In this document: one piece after another, positions 6,627-15,752 of the stretch | How positions within the stretch are numbered: the stretch's first letter is position 1 | Layout of the letters: each line of letters opens with the position of its first letter | Assembly (NCBI GenBank): GCA_937952245.1 | Contig: CALFYS010000001.1 | Coordinates: 1-25,076 of the forward strand | Direction of reading: 5' to 3' | DNA from: an uncultured Alphaproteobacteria bacterium | GTDB taxonomy: Bacteria; Pseudomonadota; Alphaproteobacteria; Puniceispirillales; UBA1172 | Length of the DNA: 25,076 bases | The notes under the pieces: model-generated | Databases searched by the model: none | The model's input: only the letters and a program-made list of their open reading frames with translations | What the model was told of the DNA's origin: nothing | Position numbers and translations under genes: made by a program

Positions 6627-8408
6627 CTAGCGTTTTATAGGCGCGGTGGCGGTTTTAAGCCATGCCAAGGCTTCGTCCTTACCCTTACCTTTAAGCAAGG
6701 GCGCGATTTCATCCCAGACCCGCTGATGATAAGCGTTAACCCAATCCAATTCTTGGTCATTAAGCCATTGCGGTTCAATCAAACGGCGATCCATCGGCAC
6801 TAATGTCACCGCGTCAAAACAGAGATAGCCGTTTTCCGACGGGGATTTTTGCGCCAAGATCAGGTTTTCAATCCTGATGCCATATTCGTTTTCAATATAA
6901 TACCCCGGCTCATTAGACAGCAGCATCCCTTCTTCAATCGGGCGGGCGCTGCGCTTGGAAATACTGACGGGCCCTTCATGAACATTCAGGCAACAGCCCA
7001 CCCCATGCCCCGTGCCATGGGCAAAATCCATCCCCGCCTGCCACATGGGATCACGGGTGATGGCATCCAATTGAATGCCTGAGGTATGAGCGGGGAAAAC
7101 CGCTTGATCAAGGGCGATATGCGCTTTTAACACAATGGTAAAATCATGGCGCATTTGCTGAGACGGCGTGCCAACGGCAACGGTTCGGGTGATGTCAGTG
7201 GTGCCATCGTGATATTGACCGCCGCTATCAATCAGGCAAAGCGTATCGTGGAGGATTTCTGAATCCTGACCGTCTTGCGCCCTGTAATGCACAATCGCGC
7301 CATTGCCGCCACTGCCGCAGATGGTTGAAAAACTAGGGCTGATAAAGCCTTTGTCTTGACCTCTTATGGTGATCAATTGGGCATCAATATCGGTTTCTCG
7401 CAACCCGCTTCCTGTATGTTGGGTGGCGGCATCAAACCACGATAAAAATTCCACCATCGCCGCGCCATCACGGCGGTGAACAGCACGGATCGCCGCTTGT
7501 TCCGCTTTGTTTTTTCGCGCCTTCATTAAGGTGATGGGGCTTTCCGCCTTGATGGCATCATCCCCCAACAGGCGGGCGATAGCATAAGGGCAGGTTGAAG
7601 GATCAATCATCACGGTCTTGGCCTTAAGCCCCGCCAGATGGGCAAGGCATTGGTCTTTCGGCAAGAAGGTCAAGCCAGAGTGATCACAATCAGCAAATCG
7701 GGCTTCATCGGCAAAAATGGTGATGCTGCTGTCGTGATGGAGGATGGCAAAAGCCAAGATCACAGGGGTATGGTCAAGATCAGCCCCCCTGATATTCGCC
7801 AGCCATGCCAATTGATCCGGCGCGGTGATAACCATATGCCCAAATGGATTTTGGGGATTCTTTTCACCCTTTGTCTTACTGTCTTGGCAGGCCGTTAAAA
7901 CCTTGGCGATTTTTTCCTGCCGCGTCAGCCCCGCCACGTCCAGATCAAAATCCCAAGCCTTTGTTTGCGGCGGTGTGGGTTGATCCTGCCAGATCGCGTC
8001 TATCAAATTATGGTCAAGCGGCATCAAGCTGATGGCGGTATCCGCCAATTTTGATTGCAGGCTTTCATACCCTGATAGCGTCATCAACCAAGGGTCTATC
8101 CCCAACGCCCCGCCTTCAAGATTGCTGACCAACCATGCCACCATATCAGCATCGGGCATGACATGGCATGACCAGTCGTCATTGGTCTCCGCGGTCATCT
8201 GAAGGGTGTAGCGACCATCGCTGAATAACGCGGCTTGGTCTTGGGTGACAATCGCCATACCGGCGGAGCCTGTGAACCCGCTGATATATTTCAGCCTGTC
8301 ATCCGATGGCGGGACTTCTTCACCAGAAAATGCATCACCACGGGGGATCAACAATCCATCCACCCCGTGCTTTTTCATCTCCTCGCGTAATAATTGAAGC
8401 GCATCCAT
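6627..8408 (-). CDS. pepP: Xaa-Pro aminopeptidase, M24B family (long, three-domain form)
   Basis: This metallopeptidase removes N-terminal residues that precede proline. It is the long form of about 590 residues, with two creatinase-like N-terminal domains followed by a pita-bread catalytic domain, rather than the E. coli PepP form of about 440. The five metal ligands are all present: Asp395 and Asp406 in DSGGQYHDGTTD, His469 in HGTGHGVG, Glu501 in NEPGYY and Glu515 in GIRIENL (numbered from the in-frame GTG at 8411). I place the start at the ATG at 8408, which has AGGTG five bases upstream; the GTG one codon earlier is too close to that site. A polar insertion (DSKTKGEKNPQNPF, about 177-190) precedes the conserved APDQLAWLANIRG. 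The gene begins eight bases after prmA, as the last gene of the uvrD-prmA-pepP operon. The symbol is by family; the long form is also called AmpP or APP1. Confidence 0.9.
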   Translation of the reverse strand: MDALQLLREEMKKHGVDGLLIPRGDAFSGEEVPPSDDRLKYISGFTGSAGMAIVTQDQAALFSDGRYTLQMTAETNDDWSCHVMPDADMVAWLVSNLEGGALGIDPWLMTLSGYESLQSKLADTAISLMPLDHNLIDAIWQDQPTPPQTKAWDFDLDVAGLTRQEKIAKVLTACQDSKTKGEKNPQNPFGHMVITAPDQLAWLANIRGADLDHTPVILAFAILHHDSSITIFADEARFADCDHSGLTFLPKDQCLAHLAGLKAKTVMIDPSTCPYAIARLLGDDAIKAESPITLMKARKNKAEQAAIRAVHRRDGAAMVEFLSWFDAATQHTGSGLRETDIDAQLITIRGQDKGFISPSFSTICGSGGNGAIVHYRAQDGQDSEILHDTLCLIDSGGQYHDGTTDITRTVAVGTPSQQMRHDFTIVLKAHIALDQAVFPAHTSGIQLDAITRDPMWQAGMDFAHGTGHGVGCCLNVHEGPVSISKRSARPIEEGMLLSNEPGYYIENEYGIRIENLILAQKSPSENGYLCFDAVTLVPMDRRLIEPQWLNDQELDWVNAYHQRVWDEIAPLLKGKGKDEALAWLKTATAPIKR

Positions 8409-8416
8409 CACCGCAC

Positions 8417-9325
8417 CTATGGTTTTGTCATGACAAGCGTCATCCAGCCATTGACATTCAATCGGTCTATCAAGCGCAAGCCTTCATCTTCATGGGATTT
8501 AATCACGTCATCCTGATGCTGTTCCATCAACCCCGATAAGATTAAAATTCCATCTTTTTTAAGGGCGCGCGCCGCGTCATTGGCCATGGCCATCAACGGC
8601 GTGGGCAGGATATTGGCCAAAATCACGTCATAAGGCGCGTGTTCTTGCACCAGCGCCGATTGATAGCCATCGGAAAGGCCGGTGGTGATCATCGCGGCAA
8701 CATCATTGTTCTGGGTGTTTTCTTCGGTGGTATTCACCGCCAGTATATCATTATCAACGGCAATGATCGTGGCCGTGGGGTGGAGTTTCGCCGCCGCCAT
8801 GGCCAGAATCCCACTGCCGCATCCAATATCGGCAATCTTTAAACTGTTTGCATCAGAACCCCCACCATGAGGACAATGCGCTTCCAACATGGTGATGCAG
8901 CCATGGGTGGTGGCATGGGTGCCTGAACCAAAAGCTTGGCCAGCGTTAATCTTCAGTCCGATCTTGCCTTCAGGAACAGTTTGGGTGATGTGATCGCCGT
9001 AAATCCAAAACGACGCGATGTCCAATGGCGGAAAAGATTTGCGGTTTTCCAACAGCCAGTCTTTGTTTTCAACGGGACGGATCACGACTTTTGGCGCGGT
9101 AATGCCGCAAATATCTTGCGCTTCCCGCATCGCCAAATCGACTTGGTCTTGTTGCGGTTCTTGGTCGGTAAAAACCGCCACAAACCAGGGTTGGTCAAGG
9201 TCATCTTGATGGGTGCTGGCTGTTTCTGAATCCAAAGCCGCCATCAGCATTTCCACAAACACTTCTGGGTTTTCGTCCATGGTGAATTGCAATTGCCAAA
9301 GCCCCGTCATCATCTCCCCCGTCAT
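8417..9325 (-). CDS. prmA: Ribosomal protein L11 methyltransferase PrmA
   Basis: PrmA trimethylates ribosomal protein L11 using S-adenosylmethionine. The 302-residue product shows the expected linker motif GQAFGSGTHATT (129-140), the SAM-binding loop IADIGCGSGILA (164-175), the acidic end of strand 2 (AVDND, 189-193) and the catalytic-site segment LANILPTPL (236-244). The N-terminal domain, which recognises L11, is divergent, as is common. The start overlaps the uvrD stop by one base (TGATG), which implies translational coupling; a second Met pair at residues 5-6 is a possible alternative start. uvrD-prmA-pepP order is a frequent alphaproteobacterial arrangement from memory, with no clear functional reason. 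Confidence 0.94.
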   Translation of the reverse strand: MTGEMMTGLWQLQFTMDENPEVFVEMLMAALDSETASTHQDDLDQPWFVAVFTDQEPQQDQVDLAMREAQDICGITAPKVVIRPVENKDWLLENRKSFPPLDIASFWIYGDHITQTVPEGKIGLKINAGQAFGSGTHATTHGCITMLEAHCPHGGGSDANSLKIADIGCGSGILAMAAAKLHPTATIIAVDNDILAVNTTEENTQNNDVAAMITTGLSDGYQSALVQEHAPYDVILANILPTPLMAMANDAARALKKDGILILSGLMEQHQDDVIKSHEDEGLRLIDRLNVNGWMTLVMTKP

Positions 9326-11625
9326 CAGCCGCCCTTTCTGACCAGTTCGACAAAACTGGCCACCACTTTTTTCTGGCCCGCTTTGTCAAAATCAATGTTC
9401 AGTTTATCGCCTTCCACTGACCGGACATTGCCATTGCCAAATTTTTGATGGAAAACGCGATCGCCAATATCATAATCCGACAAGCCTGTGATGCCCGATT
9501 GATGTTCCGAAGGCGCGCGGGATGGGGCGAAACCAGAACGCTGGCGTTCTTTTAACCGTTGCCAGCCCGGGCCATAACCGGAAGACGCCGACGGTTGCAG
9601 GGTTGAAAAATCGGTGATTTGCGTCTGGCCTGTGGCGCTGATCATGCCTTGTTCAAGGTCTTCGGTGATATTGTCCTTTGGCAATTCGGCGATAAACCGC
9701 GATGGCACCGCGCTTTGCCAAAGCCCATGCACCCGCCGTGAAGACGCGTAAGAGATCATCAATTTGCGGCGAGCGCGGGTGATCCCCACATAAGCAAGGC
9801 GGCGTTCTTCTTCCAGACCGCTCCCGCCCTTTTCATCAAGGGTACGCTGGGATGGGAAAATACCATCTTCCCAACCGGGCAAGAACACAACATCAAATTC
9901 CAAGCCTTTGGCGGCGTGCAATGTCATCAAAGTGACTTCACCTTCATTGGTGGTGTTATCGCCATCCATCACCAGAGAGATATGTTCTAAAAACCCTTCG
10001 AGATTTTCAAACCCTTCCATGGCGGAGACCAATTCTTTTAGGTTTTCAAGACGGCCTTCGGCTTCCGGTGTTTTCTGCGCCATCCACATTTCGGTATAGC
10101 CGCTTTCATCCAAAACTTTCATGGCCAAATCCGTATGGCTCAAGCTTTCAGCATCCTGCCGCCATTGGATGAACATATTGATCACTTCGGTTAATTTTTT
10201 GCGAGCGGCGGGTTTTAATTCATCGGTTGCAATCAGCACTTCTGCCGCCGCCAACATGGGCAATTGCCGCGCCCGTGCCAATTGATGAATGGTCTGGATG
10301 GTCGCCGCCCCAATCCCGCGCCTTGGGGTGTTGATAATACGTTCTAAGGCGAGGTCATCAGCCGGCTGGGCGATCACCCGAAGATAGGCAATCGCGTCCC
10401 TGATCTCCTGACGTTCATAGAATTTCGCCCCCACAACCCGATACGGCAAGCCGATCTGGATAAAGCGTTCTTCAAATTCACGGGTTTGATAGCCAGCCCG
10501 CACCAGCACGGCAATTTCATTATATTCCGCCTCTTGATGGCGGATCATGGATTCGATTTTATCGGCCGTGTCTCGCGCCTCACTGCCACCATCCCAAAAA
10601 CCATTGATGGTGATTTTCTCACCTTTATCAATGCTGGTGTAAAGCGTCTTGCCCAAACGACTTTCGTTATTGGCGATCAGCCCTGATGCCGCTTCAAGGA
10701 TATGGCCGGTTGACCGATAATTCTGTTCCAGCCGGATGACTTCCGCGTCAGGGTAAATTTCTTCAAACTTCAGCATATTGGTGATTTCAGCACCGCGCCA
10801 GCCATAGATCGACTGATCATCATCGCCCACACAACAGATGTTTTGATGCCGCTGTGCCAATAACCTGATCCACAGATATTGGGCGGTGTTGGTATCCTGA
10901 TACTCATCAATCATCAAATGGGTGATGCGGTCGTGATATTGCGCCAGAATATCAGGGTGACTGTTGAAAATCGTCAGGTTATGCATCAAGAGATCGCCAA
11001 AATCACAAGCGTTCAACGCCTGCAAGCGGTCTTGATATTGGCGGTATAAATCGCCGCCGGTGCCTTCTGCCAATTCCGCCTGATCACCCGGGCTGACACG
11101 ATCAGGGGTCAGGCCTTTGTCTTTCCAGCGGCTGATCACCGCCAGCAACATCCGTGGCGGATAACGTTTGGGATCAATGCCATTGGCTTCCATCAATTGC
11201 TTTAACAAGCGCAATTGATCATCGGTATCCAGAATGGTGAAATTCGGCTTCAACCCCACCAGTTCAGCGTGACGGCGGAGGATTTTTGCCGCCAAAGCAT
11301 GAAACGTGCCAAACCAGACTTGCTCAACCGCAGGGCCGATCATGCTGGCAACACGTGTTTTCATCTCGCGGGCGGCTTTATTGGTAAAGGTCACCGCCAG
11401 AATATTCCAAGGCTTCGCCGTACCCGTGGCCAGCAAATGCGCCAAACGTGATGTTAAAACCCTTGTTTTGCCCGTGCCCGCCCCTGATAAAACCAATAAG
11501 GGGCCATTGAGATGCTGAACCGCCTTCATTTGGGCATCGTTCAGCCCTGATAACCACGGTGCTTCTTTAGCAACGGCCATCGGTTGCGCTTGTTCAGGCT
11601 GGGGGTGCGACATATCATAATCCAT
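9325..11625 (-). CDS. uvrD: UvrD/PcrA-type superfamily 1 DNA helicase
   Basis: This is an ATP-dependent 3'-5' helicase that works in nucleotide excision repair, mismatch repair and removal of obstacles from DNA. The SF1A motifs run in order: Walker A GAGTGKT (48-54), TFTNKAAREMKTR (79-91), motif II IDEYQDTN with Asp240/Glu241, motif III QSIYGWRGAE (271-280), EQNYRST, the motif V region TLHAAKGLEFDVVFLPG and motif VI YVGITRARR. The C-terminus carries the Tudor-like segment of this family (FHQKFGNGNVRSVEGDKLNI), which in relatives contacts RNA polymerase. The length of 766 is slightly above the usual 720 because of the N-terminal lead and a loose linker before the Tudor-like part. An in-frame ATG at 11613 is a possible alternative start; neither has a strong ribosome site. 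It is the first gene of the operon and is divergent from mlaA. Confidence 0.95.
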   Translation of the reverse strand: MDYDMSHPQPEQAQPMAVAKEAPWLSGLNDAQMKAVQHLNGPLLVLSGAGTGKTRVLTSRLAHLLATGTAKPWNILAVTFTNKAAREMKTRVASMIGPAVEQVWFGTFHALAAKILRRHAELVGLKPNFTILDTDDQLRLLKQLMEANGIDPKRYPPRMLLAVISRWKDKGLTPDRVSPGDQAELAEGTGGDLYRQYQDRLQALNACDFGDLLMHNLTIFNSHPDILAQYHDRITHLMIDEYQDTNTAQYLWIRLLAQRHQNICCVGDDDQSIYGWRGAEITNMLKFEEIYPDAEVIRLEQNYRSTGHILEAASGLIANNESRLGKTLYTSIDKGEKITINGFWDGGSEARDTADKIESMIRHQEAEYNEIAVLVRAGYQTREFEERFIQIGLPYRVVGAKFYERQEIRDAIAYLRVIAQPADDLALERIINTPRRGIGAATIQTIHQLARARQLPMLAAAEVLIATDELKPAARKKLTEVINMFIQWRQDAESLSHTDLAMKVLDESGYTEMWMAQKTPEAEGRLENLKELVSAMEGFENLEGFLEHISLVMDGDNTTNEGEVTLMTLHAAKGLEFDVVFLPGWEDGIFPSQRTLDEKGGSGLEEERRLAYVGITRARRKLMISYASSRRVHGLWQSAVPSRFIAELPKDNITEDLEQGMISATGQTQITDFSTLQPSASSGYGPGWQRLKERQRSGFAPSRAPSEHQSGITGLSDYDIGDRVFHQKFGNGNVRSVEGDKLNIDFDKAGQKKVVASFVELVRKGG

Positions 11626-11743
11626 TCTAATGATTTAGCACGATGCCCCCCTCTGTGGTAGACCCAAACCCGCGAATATCTGGAAATTAATTGATCATCC
11701 CCATGGGTCATGGTTTTGCCCTAATAGGCTGATATGTTTGATG

Positions 11744-11772
11744 TTGATTTATCATGTGGGTTTGCCTAATTT
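11744..11772 (+). promoter_or_regulatory. Predicted mlaA-mlaC promoter
   Basis: Within the 174-bp divergent gap between uvrD and mlaA, TTGATT (11744-11749) and TAATTT (11767-11772) are 17 bp apart, which would start transcription near 11779 and leave about 20 nt before the GTG start. A good ribosome site GAGGTGA (11789-11795) follows. The rest of the gap holds a CCCATGGG palindrome (11700-11707) and no gene; I could not assign a uvrD promoter. Confidence 0.4.
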
Positions 11773-11799
11773 TATGGGGTCTTGAGTTGAGGTGAAGTT

Positions 11800-12543
11800 G
11801 TGCGTTTTTTCATCAATCTATCGGTCGGGCCATTGATCGGGTTATTGGCGGCGTGTTCATCCATGCCAGCGGATCAAATCTCTGATGCGCGTGATCCTTA
11901 TGAAAACACCAACCGTTCTGTATTTGAGTTTAATATGGCGGTGGATACCGCGGTTGTTGAACCAGCCGCGAAAGGGTATCGCGCCCTGCCTCAAGTGATG
12001 CAAACAGGGTTGAGCAACCACGCGGAATGGACATCCTATCCATCCACCGCCGTGAATTCAGTTCTGCAAGGCAAGTTTGAAAACGCCGCTTTGGCGACGG
12101 TGAATTTTCTGGTGAACGGCCTGACCTTGGGCTTTGTTGATTTGACCGAAGATGAAGATGATCCGGTGCGTGAAGATTTTGGCCAAACGCTTGCGGCGTG
12201 GTCCGTGCCTGAAGGCTCTTATATCATGATGCCGATTTTGGGGCCGGGAACCGCCCGTAGCCATACCGGTTTCTTGCTCGATGCCATCACCAACCCGCTG
12301 GGGTATAGCGGCGCGGGCGGGGCTGAAACCATCCAATACACATCAACGCCTGTCAATGTTGTGACATTCCGCGGCAATAATTTTGATCAGGTTAATGACG
12401 TAAAATACAATTCGGCAGATCCTTATGCCAAAACGCGGTCACTTTATTACCAATATCGTGAAGGCCAGCTGAATGATGGTGATCGTGAAGCGGCTTCCGC
12501 GTCTGATGATGCGTTTGACAGTTTCTTGAGTGATGAGAATTAA
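11800..12543 (+). CDS. mlaA: MlaA/VacJ family outer membrane lipoprotein
   Basis: MlaA sits in the outer membrane and removes misplaced phospholipid from its outer leaflet, passing it to the periplasmic carrier MlaC. The gene starts with GTG, chosen because GAGGTGA lies four bases upstream and because it gives a proper lipoprotein signal with lipobox LAAC and Cys19. The VacJ domain follows: DPYENTNRSVFEFN (about 29-42), then VREDFGQTLAAWSVPEGSY and MPILGPGTARSHTG, which are the classic family blocks, and a region ending near DPYAKTRSLYYQYRE. The length of 247 is normal. mlaC begins three bases after the stop. The ABC transporter parts (MlaF, MlaE, MlaD, MlaB) are not in this window. Confidence 0.94.
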   Translation: MRFFINLSVGPLIGLLAACSSMPADQISDARDPYENTNRSVFEFNMAVDTAVVEPAAKGYRALPQVMQTGLSNHAEWTSYPSTAVNSVLQGKFENAALATVNFLVNGLTLGFVDLTEDEDDPVREDFGQTLAAWSVPEGSYIMMPILGPGTARSHTGFLLDAITNPLGYSGAGGAETIQYTSTPVNVVTFRGNNFDQVNDVKYNSADPYAKTRSLYYQYREGQLNDGDREAASASDDAFDSFLSDEN

Positions 12544-12546
12544 GCC

Positions 12547-13203
12547 ATGACAAACATGATTAAACATGGGGTGATGATGGTCGCGTTGATGGCCATGGTC
12601 TTGATCACCGCGCCTTCAAACAACGCTTTTGCCAATGATCGCCTTGATGAAGGCGTCGGTTTGGTCAATGCCCTGGTGGAGCGAATCCAAACGGTGATTG
12701 GCGAAGACCCTGATCAAGCACAGGTGCGGGCAGAAACAAACGCGATTATTGATGAGTTTTTTGATTTTGATCTGGTGGCACGATTTGCCGCTGGCCAAGC
12801 ATGGCGTTCGGCTTCTGATGCTGAAAAAGCTGATTATAAAACAGCGTTTCGGCGGGTGTTGCTGGCCTTGGCCGAAACCCAGTTTGAATATTTCAGGCGC
12901 ATTGAATACACCCCGAAAGATGCCATTTCCAAAGGCCCTAAACTGATGATTGTCAGCGGCATGGTGCATGATAAGACCGGTGAGTATCCGGACGCGGTCG
13001 TCTCTTGGCGGATCAGCACAAAACAAGGCAAGCCTGCCCGTATCATTGACCTTGAAGTCGAAAACATCTCAATGCTGATCACTCAACAGCAAGAGAACAC
13101 CGCCATTATTCGGCAGAATGGCGGGTCTTTTCAGGCTTTGATCGACGCGCTTAATCAGCAGGCGGATGATATTGCCGCGGGCAAAACAACCGCAAGCGAT
13201 TAA
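12547..13203 (+). CDS. mlaC: Phospholipid-binding periplasmic protein MlaC (toluene tolerance Ttg2D family)
   Basis: MlaC shuttles phospholipid across the periplasm between MlaA in the outer membrane and the MlaFEDB complex in the inner membrane. The product of 218 residues has a clear Sec signal peptide (hydrophobic core about 9-21, likely cut after AFA at residue 29). The mature part shows the family pattern, including FDLVARFAAGQAWRSAS, followed by AFRRVLLALAETQFEY and YPDAVVSWRIST, and a C-terminal stretch that ends the helical lid (SFQALIDALNQQ). It forms a two-gene operon with mlaA with a three-base gap. It ends 19 bases before the end of the convergent ettA gene, and I see no hairpin terminator between them. 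Confidence 0.92.
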   Translation: MTNMIKHGVMMVALMAMVLITAPSNNAFANDRLDEGVGLVNALVERIQTVIGEDPDQAQVRAETNAIIDEFFDFDLVARFAAGQAWRSASDAEKADYKTAFRRVLLALAETQFEYFRRIEYTPKDAISKGPKLMIVSGMVHDKTGEYPDAVVSWRISTKQGKPARIIDLEVENISMLITQQQENTAIIRQNGGSFQALIDALNQQADDIAAGKTTASD

Positions 13204-13222
13204 CCTGCATTTAACCCATATA

Positions 13223-14902
13223 TTACCGTGAAATCGGCTTGTATTTGATTCGTGTCGGCTGGTCAGCGGCGGCACCCAAACGGCGACGGCGATCTTCTTC
13301 ATAAGATTGCCAATTGCCTTCAAACCATTCGACATGGCTATCGCCTTCAAAAGCCAGAATATGGGTGGCGATGCGATCCAAGAACCAACGGTCGTGGGTG
13401 ATGACCACGGCACAACCACCAAATTCAAGCAAGGCTTCTTCGAGGGCGCGCAATGTATCAACATCAAGATCGTTTGTCGGCTCATCGAGCAGCAAGAGGT
13501 TGCAGCCTGATTTCAGCATCCGCGCCAAATGCACACGGTTGCGCTCACCGCCGGACAATTGACCGACTTTTTTCTGCTGGTCACTGCCTTTGAAGTTAAA
13601 CTGCCCCACATAAGCACGGGATGAAACCACCCGCTTGCCCAATTCAATTTCGTCATGCCCCCCAGAAATGACTTCCCAGACATTTTTGGAATCATCCAGC
13701 GCATCGCGCGATTGATCGACATAAGCCATTTGAACCGTCTCACCAACACGGAGCGAGCCTTCATCAGGGTTGTCTTGGCCAGTGAGCATCCGGAATAACG
13801 TGGTCTTACCCGCGCCGTTTGGCCCAACAACACCAACAATCCCCCCCGGCGGCAGGCGGAAATCAAGACCATCGATCAGTTGTTTATCCTGAAAACCTTT
13901 CTTCAGCCCTTCAGCTTCGATCACCACATTCCCCAGACGAGGGCCCGGCGGGATGCTGATTCGTGCCGCTTCGGTATGCGCTTCATGCTGTTGGTTGAGC
14001 AAATCTTCATAAGCGGAAAGACGTGCTTTTGATTTTGCCTGACGGGCTTTCGGGGCGGAGCGCACCCATTCCAATTCTTTCGCCAAGACTCGCATCCGTG
14101 ATTCTTCGGCGCGGCCTTCTTGTTCCAGACGTTTTTGCTTTTGTTCCAGCCAGCCAGAATAATTGCCCTGATAAGGGATGCCATGCCCGCGATCCAATTC
14201 CAGAATCCAGCCCGCCACTTCATCCAAGAAATAACGGTCGTGGGTGATGGTCACCACTGTTCCGGGGAAATCATGAAGAAAACGTTGAAGCCACGCGACT
14301 GATTCCGCATCAAGGTGGTTTGTCGGTTCATCAAGCAACAGAATATCAGGCGCGCTCAACAGCAATTGGCAAAGCGCCACGCGGCGGGTTTCCCCCCCAG
14401 AAAGATTCTGCACCCCCCAATCCGAAGGCGGCAGGCGCAGGGCATCCATAGCGATAGAGGCTTTACGTTCCAAATCCCAAGCATCAGCGGCGTCAATTTT
14501 TTCCTGCAATTCCGCTTGTTCCATGATCAGGGCGTTCATTTCATCATCGGTCATTTCTTCACCGAATTTCGCGCTGATTTCATTGAAACGGTCAACGTGC
14601 TGTTTGGCGTCGCCCATGCCCAGCATGACGTTTTCAAGCACGGTCAAATCATGATCCAATTTCGGTTCCTGCGGCAGATAGCCAATTTTAATGCCATCCG
14701 CGGCCCAAGCTTCCCCTTGGTATTCGGTTTCAACACCTGCCATGATTTTGAGCAATGTTGATTTACCCGCGCCATTGATCCCCAAAACGCCGATCTTTGC
14801 CCCGGGTAAGAAGGACAGCGAAATATCACGCAGAACTTCTTTGCCCCCGGGCCAAGTTTTGCTGAGGCGGCTCATGGTATAAACATATTGCGGATTTGAC
14901 AT
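13223..14902 (-). CDS. ettA: Energy-dependent translational throttle protein EttA (ABC-F ATPase)
   Basis: EttA binds the ribosomal E site and gates the step into elongation according to the ATP/ADP balance. The 559-residue protein has no membrane segments and two ABC domains: Walker A GINGAGKS (41-48), signature LSGGETRR (167-174) and Walker B DEPTNHLD with Glu192; then GPNGAGKT (360-367), LSGGERNR (449-456) and DEPTNDLD with Glu474. The acidic/helical insert in domain 1 (about 95-140) corresponds to the Arm, and the basic helical linker between domains (about 250-310, with KARQAKSKARLSAYEDLL) is the P-site tRNA interaction motif of the ABC-F group. The start has AAGGAAC about 6 bases upstream. 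Length and the N-terminus (YVYTMSRLSKTWPGGK) match EttA rather than other ABC-F subgroups. Confidence 0.95.
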   Translation of the reverse strand: MSNPQYVYTMSRLSKTWPGGKEVLRDISLSFLPGAKIGVLGINGAGKSTLLKIMAGVETEYQGEAWAADGIKIGYLPQEPKLDHDLTVLENVMLGMGDAKQHVDRFNEISAKFGEEMTDDEMNALIMEQAELQEKIDAADAWDLERKASIAMDALRLPPSDWGVQNLSGGETRRVALCQLLLSAPDILLLDEPTNHLDAESVAWLQRFLHDFPGTVVTITHDRYFLDEVAGWILELDRGHGIPYQGNYSGWLEQKQKRLEQEGRAEESRMRVLAKELEWVRSAPKARQAKSKARLSAYEDLLNQQHEAHTEAARISIPPGPRLGNVVIEAEGLKKGFQDKQLIDGLDFRLPPGGIVGVVGPNGAGKTTLFRMLTGQDNPDEGSLRVGETVQMAYVDQSRDALDDSKNVWEVISGGHDEIELGKRVVSSRAYVGQFNFKGSDQQKKVGQLSGGERNRVHLARMLKSGCNLLLLDEPTNDLDVDTLRALEEALLEFGGCAVVITHDRWFLDRIATHILAFEGDSHVEWFEGNWQSYEEDRRRRLGAAADQPTRIKYKPISR

Positions 14903-14993
14903 GGGTCAGGTTCCTTAAATTTGATCAGCGGCGAATGTTACCGGCCGAATTATCGCATAAGATTCAATTTATATATAGATGACATATAACGCT

Positions 14994-15617
14994 TTAGGAT
15001 GCTGAGGCCATAACAGCGTCCGCGTCCAAAGTATCTTTAATATCTCGGCGGACATTAATCCAGCGCATATGAATAGAATTGCGGACAATTTCTTCATCCA
15101 ATTCTTTTAATTCATCGGCTATGGGTGTCCAACGGATCAGCGCATCAGCGCTGGATTGAAAAGCGTTAGGCCCTTCCGCCAAATCCAGCCAATCGGCTTT
15201 TTGGCATCGCGCCAGCCCATCTTTCATCATGGCTTTGAAATCTTTTTGGGGAATATCATCCTGATCATAATCGTTCAGTATCGAGGTAATGACGTTTTCG
15301 CTGATCTTTAGCGCCTGTTCTGGCGTGGCGGCGTTACGTTTGACCATCATCGCCCCCAAATAAAGCGCCAGATCAGCCACCGCCGCCCCAAAAATATGCC
15401 AACGGGCAATCTTCATGGAGACCAAATACGTCTCATCTTCAAAGAGTTTCGGCCATTGGGTGCCTGCCCGCGTCTTAATATAGGTGTAAAGACTGACTTG
15501 TGAGACAAACGCCGCCTGCTTATCCGCATAAGCGATATAGTCAGAAATTGTCGCGATTGGGGGCAAAGGGGCAAAACCCATCCTCTTTTGAATCTTTTTT
15601 AGGAATGAATTAATCAC
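14994..15617 (-). CDS. Uncharacterised protein, 207 residues
   Basis: I do not recognise a named family with certainty; it resembles, from memory only, hypothetical proteins conserved in alphaproteobacteria that share a YTYIKTRAGTQWPKLFEDE-like block. It has no signal peptide and no convincing membrane span, although residues 75-92 (IFGAAVADLALYLGAMMV) are hydrophobic and could be a buried helix. The sequence looks mainly helical, with an acidic second half. I use the GTG at 15617, because GAGG stands seven bases upstream; the next Met (codon 13) has its purine-rich site too close. It lies 91 bases upstream of ettA on the same strand and is divergent from the symporter genes. Base composition is like its neighbours. 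Function unknown. Confidence 0.75.
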   Translation of the reverse strand: MINSFLKKIQKRMGFAPLPPIATISDYIAYADKQAAFVSQVSLYTYIKTRAGTQWPKLFEDETYLVSMKIARWHIFGAAVADLALYLGAMMVKRNAATPEQALKISENVITSILNDYDQDDIPQKDFKAMMKDGLARCQKADWLDLAEGPNAFQSSADALIRWTPIADELKELDEEIVRNSIHMRWINVRRDIKDTLDADAVMASAS

Positions 15618-15672
15618 AATTTTGCCTCATTTGGACTTGAAATCTATTCTGTTGTGTATGATTATCTTAAGA

Positions 15673-15686
15673 ACTGCAAGTGCAGT
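15673..15686. promoter_or_regulatory. Dyad ACTGCA-AG-TGCAGT, possible operator
   Basis: A perfect six-base inverted repeat with a two-base centre lies near the middle of the 168-bp divergent region between the uncharacterised minus-strand gene and the symporter operon. Such symmetry is typical of a dimeric repressor or activator site. No regulator gene is adjacent, so the binding protein is unknown. It could also be chance, as it is a single copy. Confidence 0.35.
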
Positions 15687-15722
15687 ATTTTCGTTTGTAT
15701 GATTCTTTGGGGGAGGAATCAC

Positions 15723-15752
15723 ATGACGCCTTTCCCGTATAATTATGCATAA
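15723..15752 (+). other. Possible 9-codon leader peptide upstream of the symporter
   Basis: ATG at 15723 opens a frame MTPFPYNYA ending in TAA (15750-15752). It has an excellent ribosome site: TGGGGGAGGA (15708-15717) five bases before the ATG. The same ten bases recur at 15774-15783 as the ribosome site of the first symporter gene. A perfect -10-like TATAAT (15738-15743) lies inside the same frame but has no -35; if that were the true promoter the frame would not be on the mRNA. Translation is unproven. Confidence 0.3.

Noticed and set aside
6609..6640. CTAGCG repeated between the ligA and pepP stops, considered as a terminator
   Set aside because: The copies are direct, not inverted, so they do not form a stem, and there is no proper T-run.
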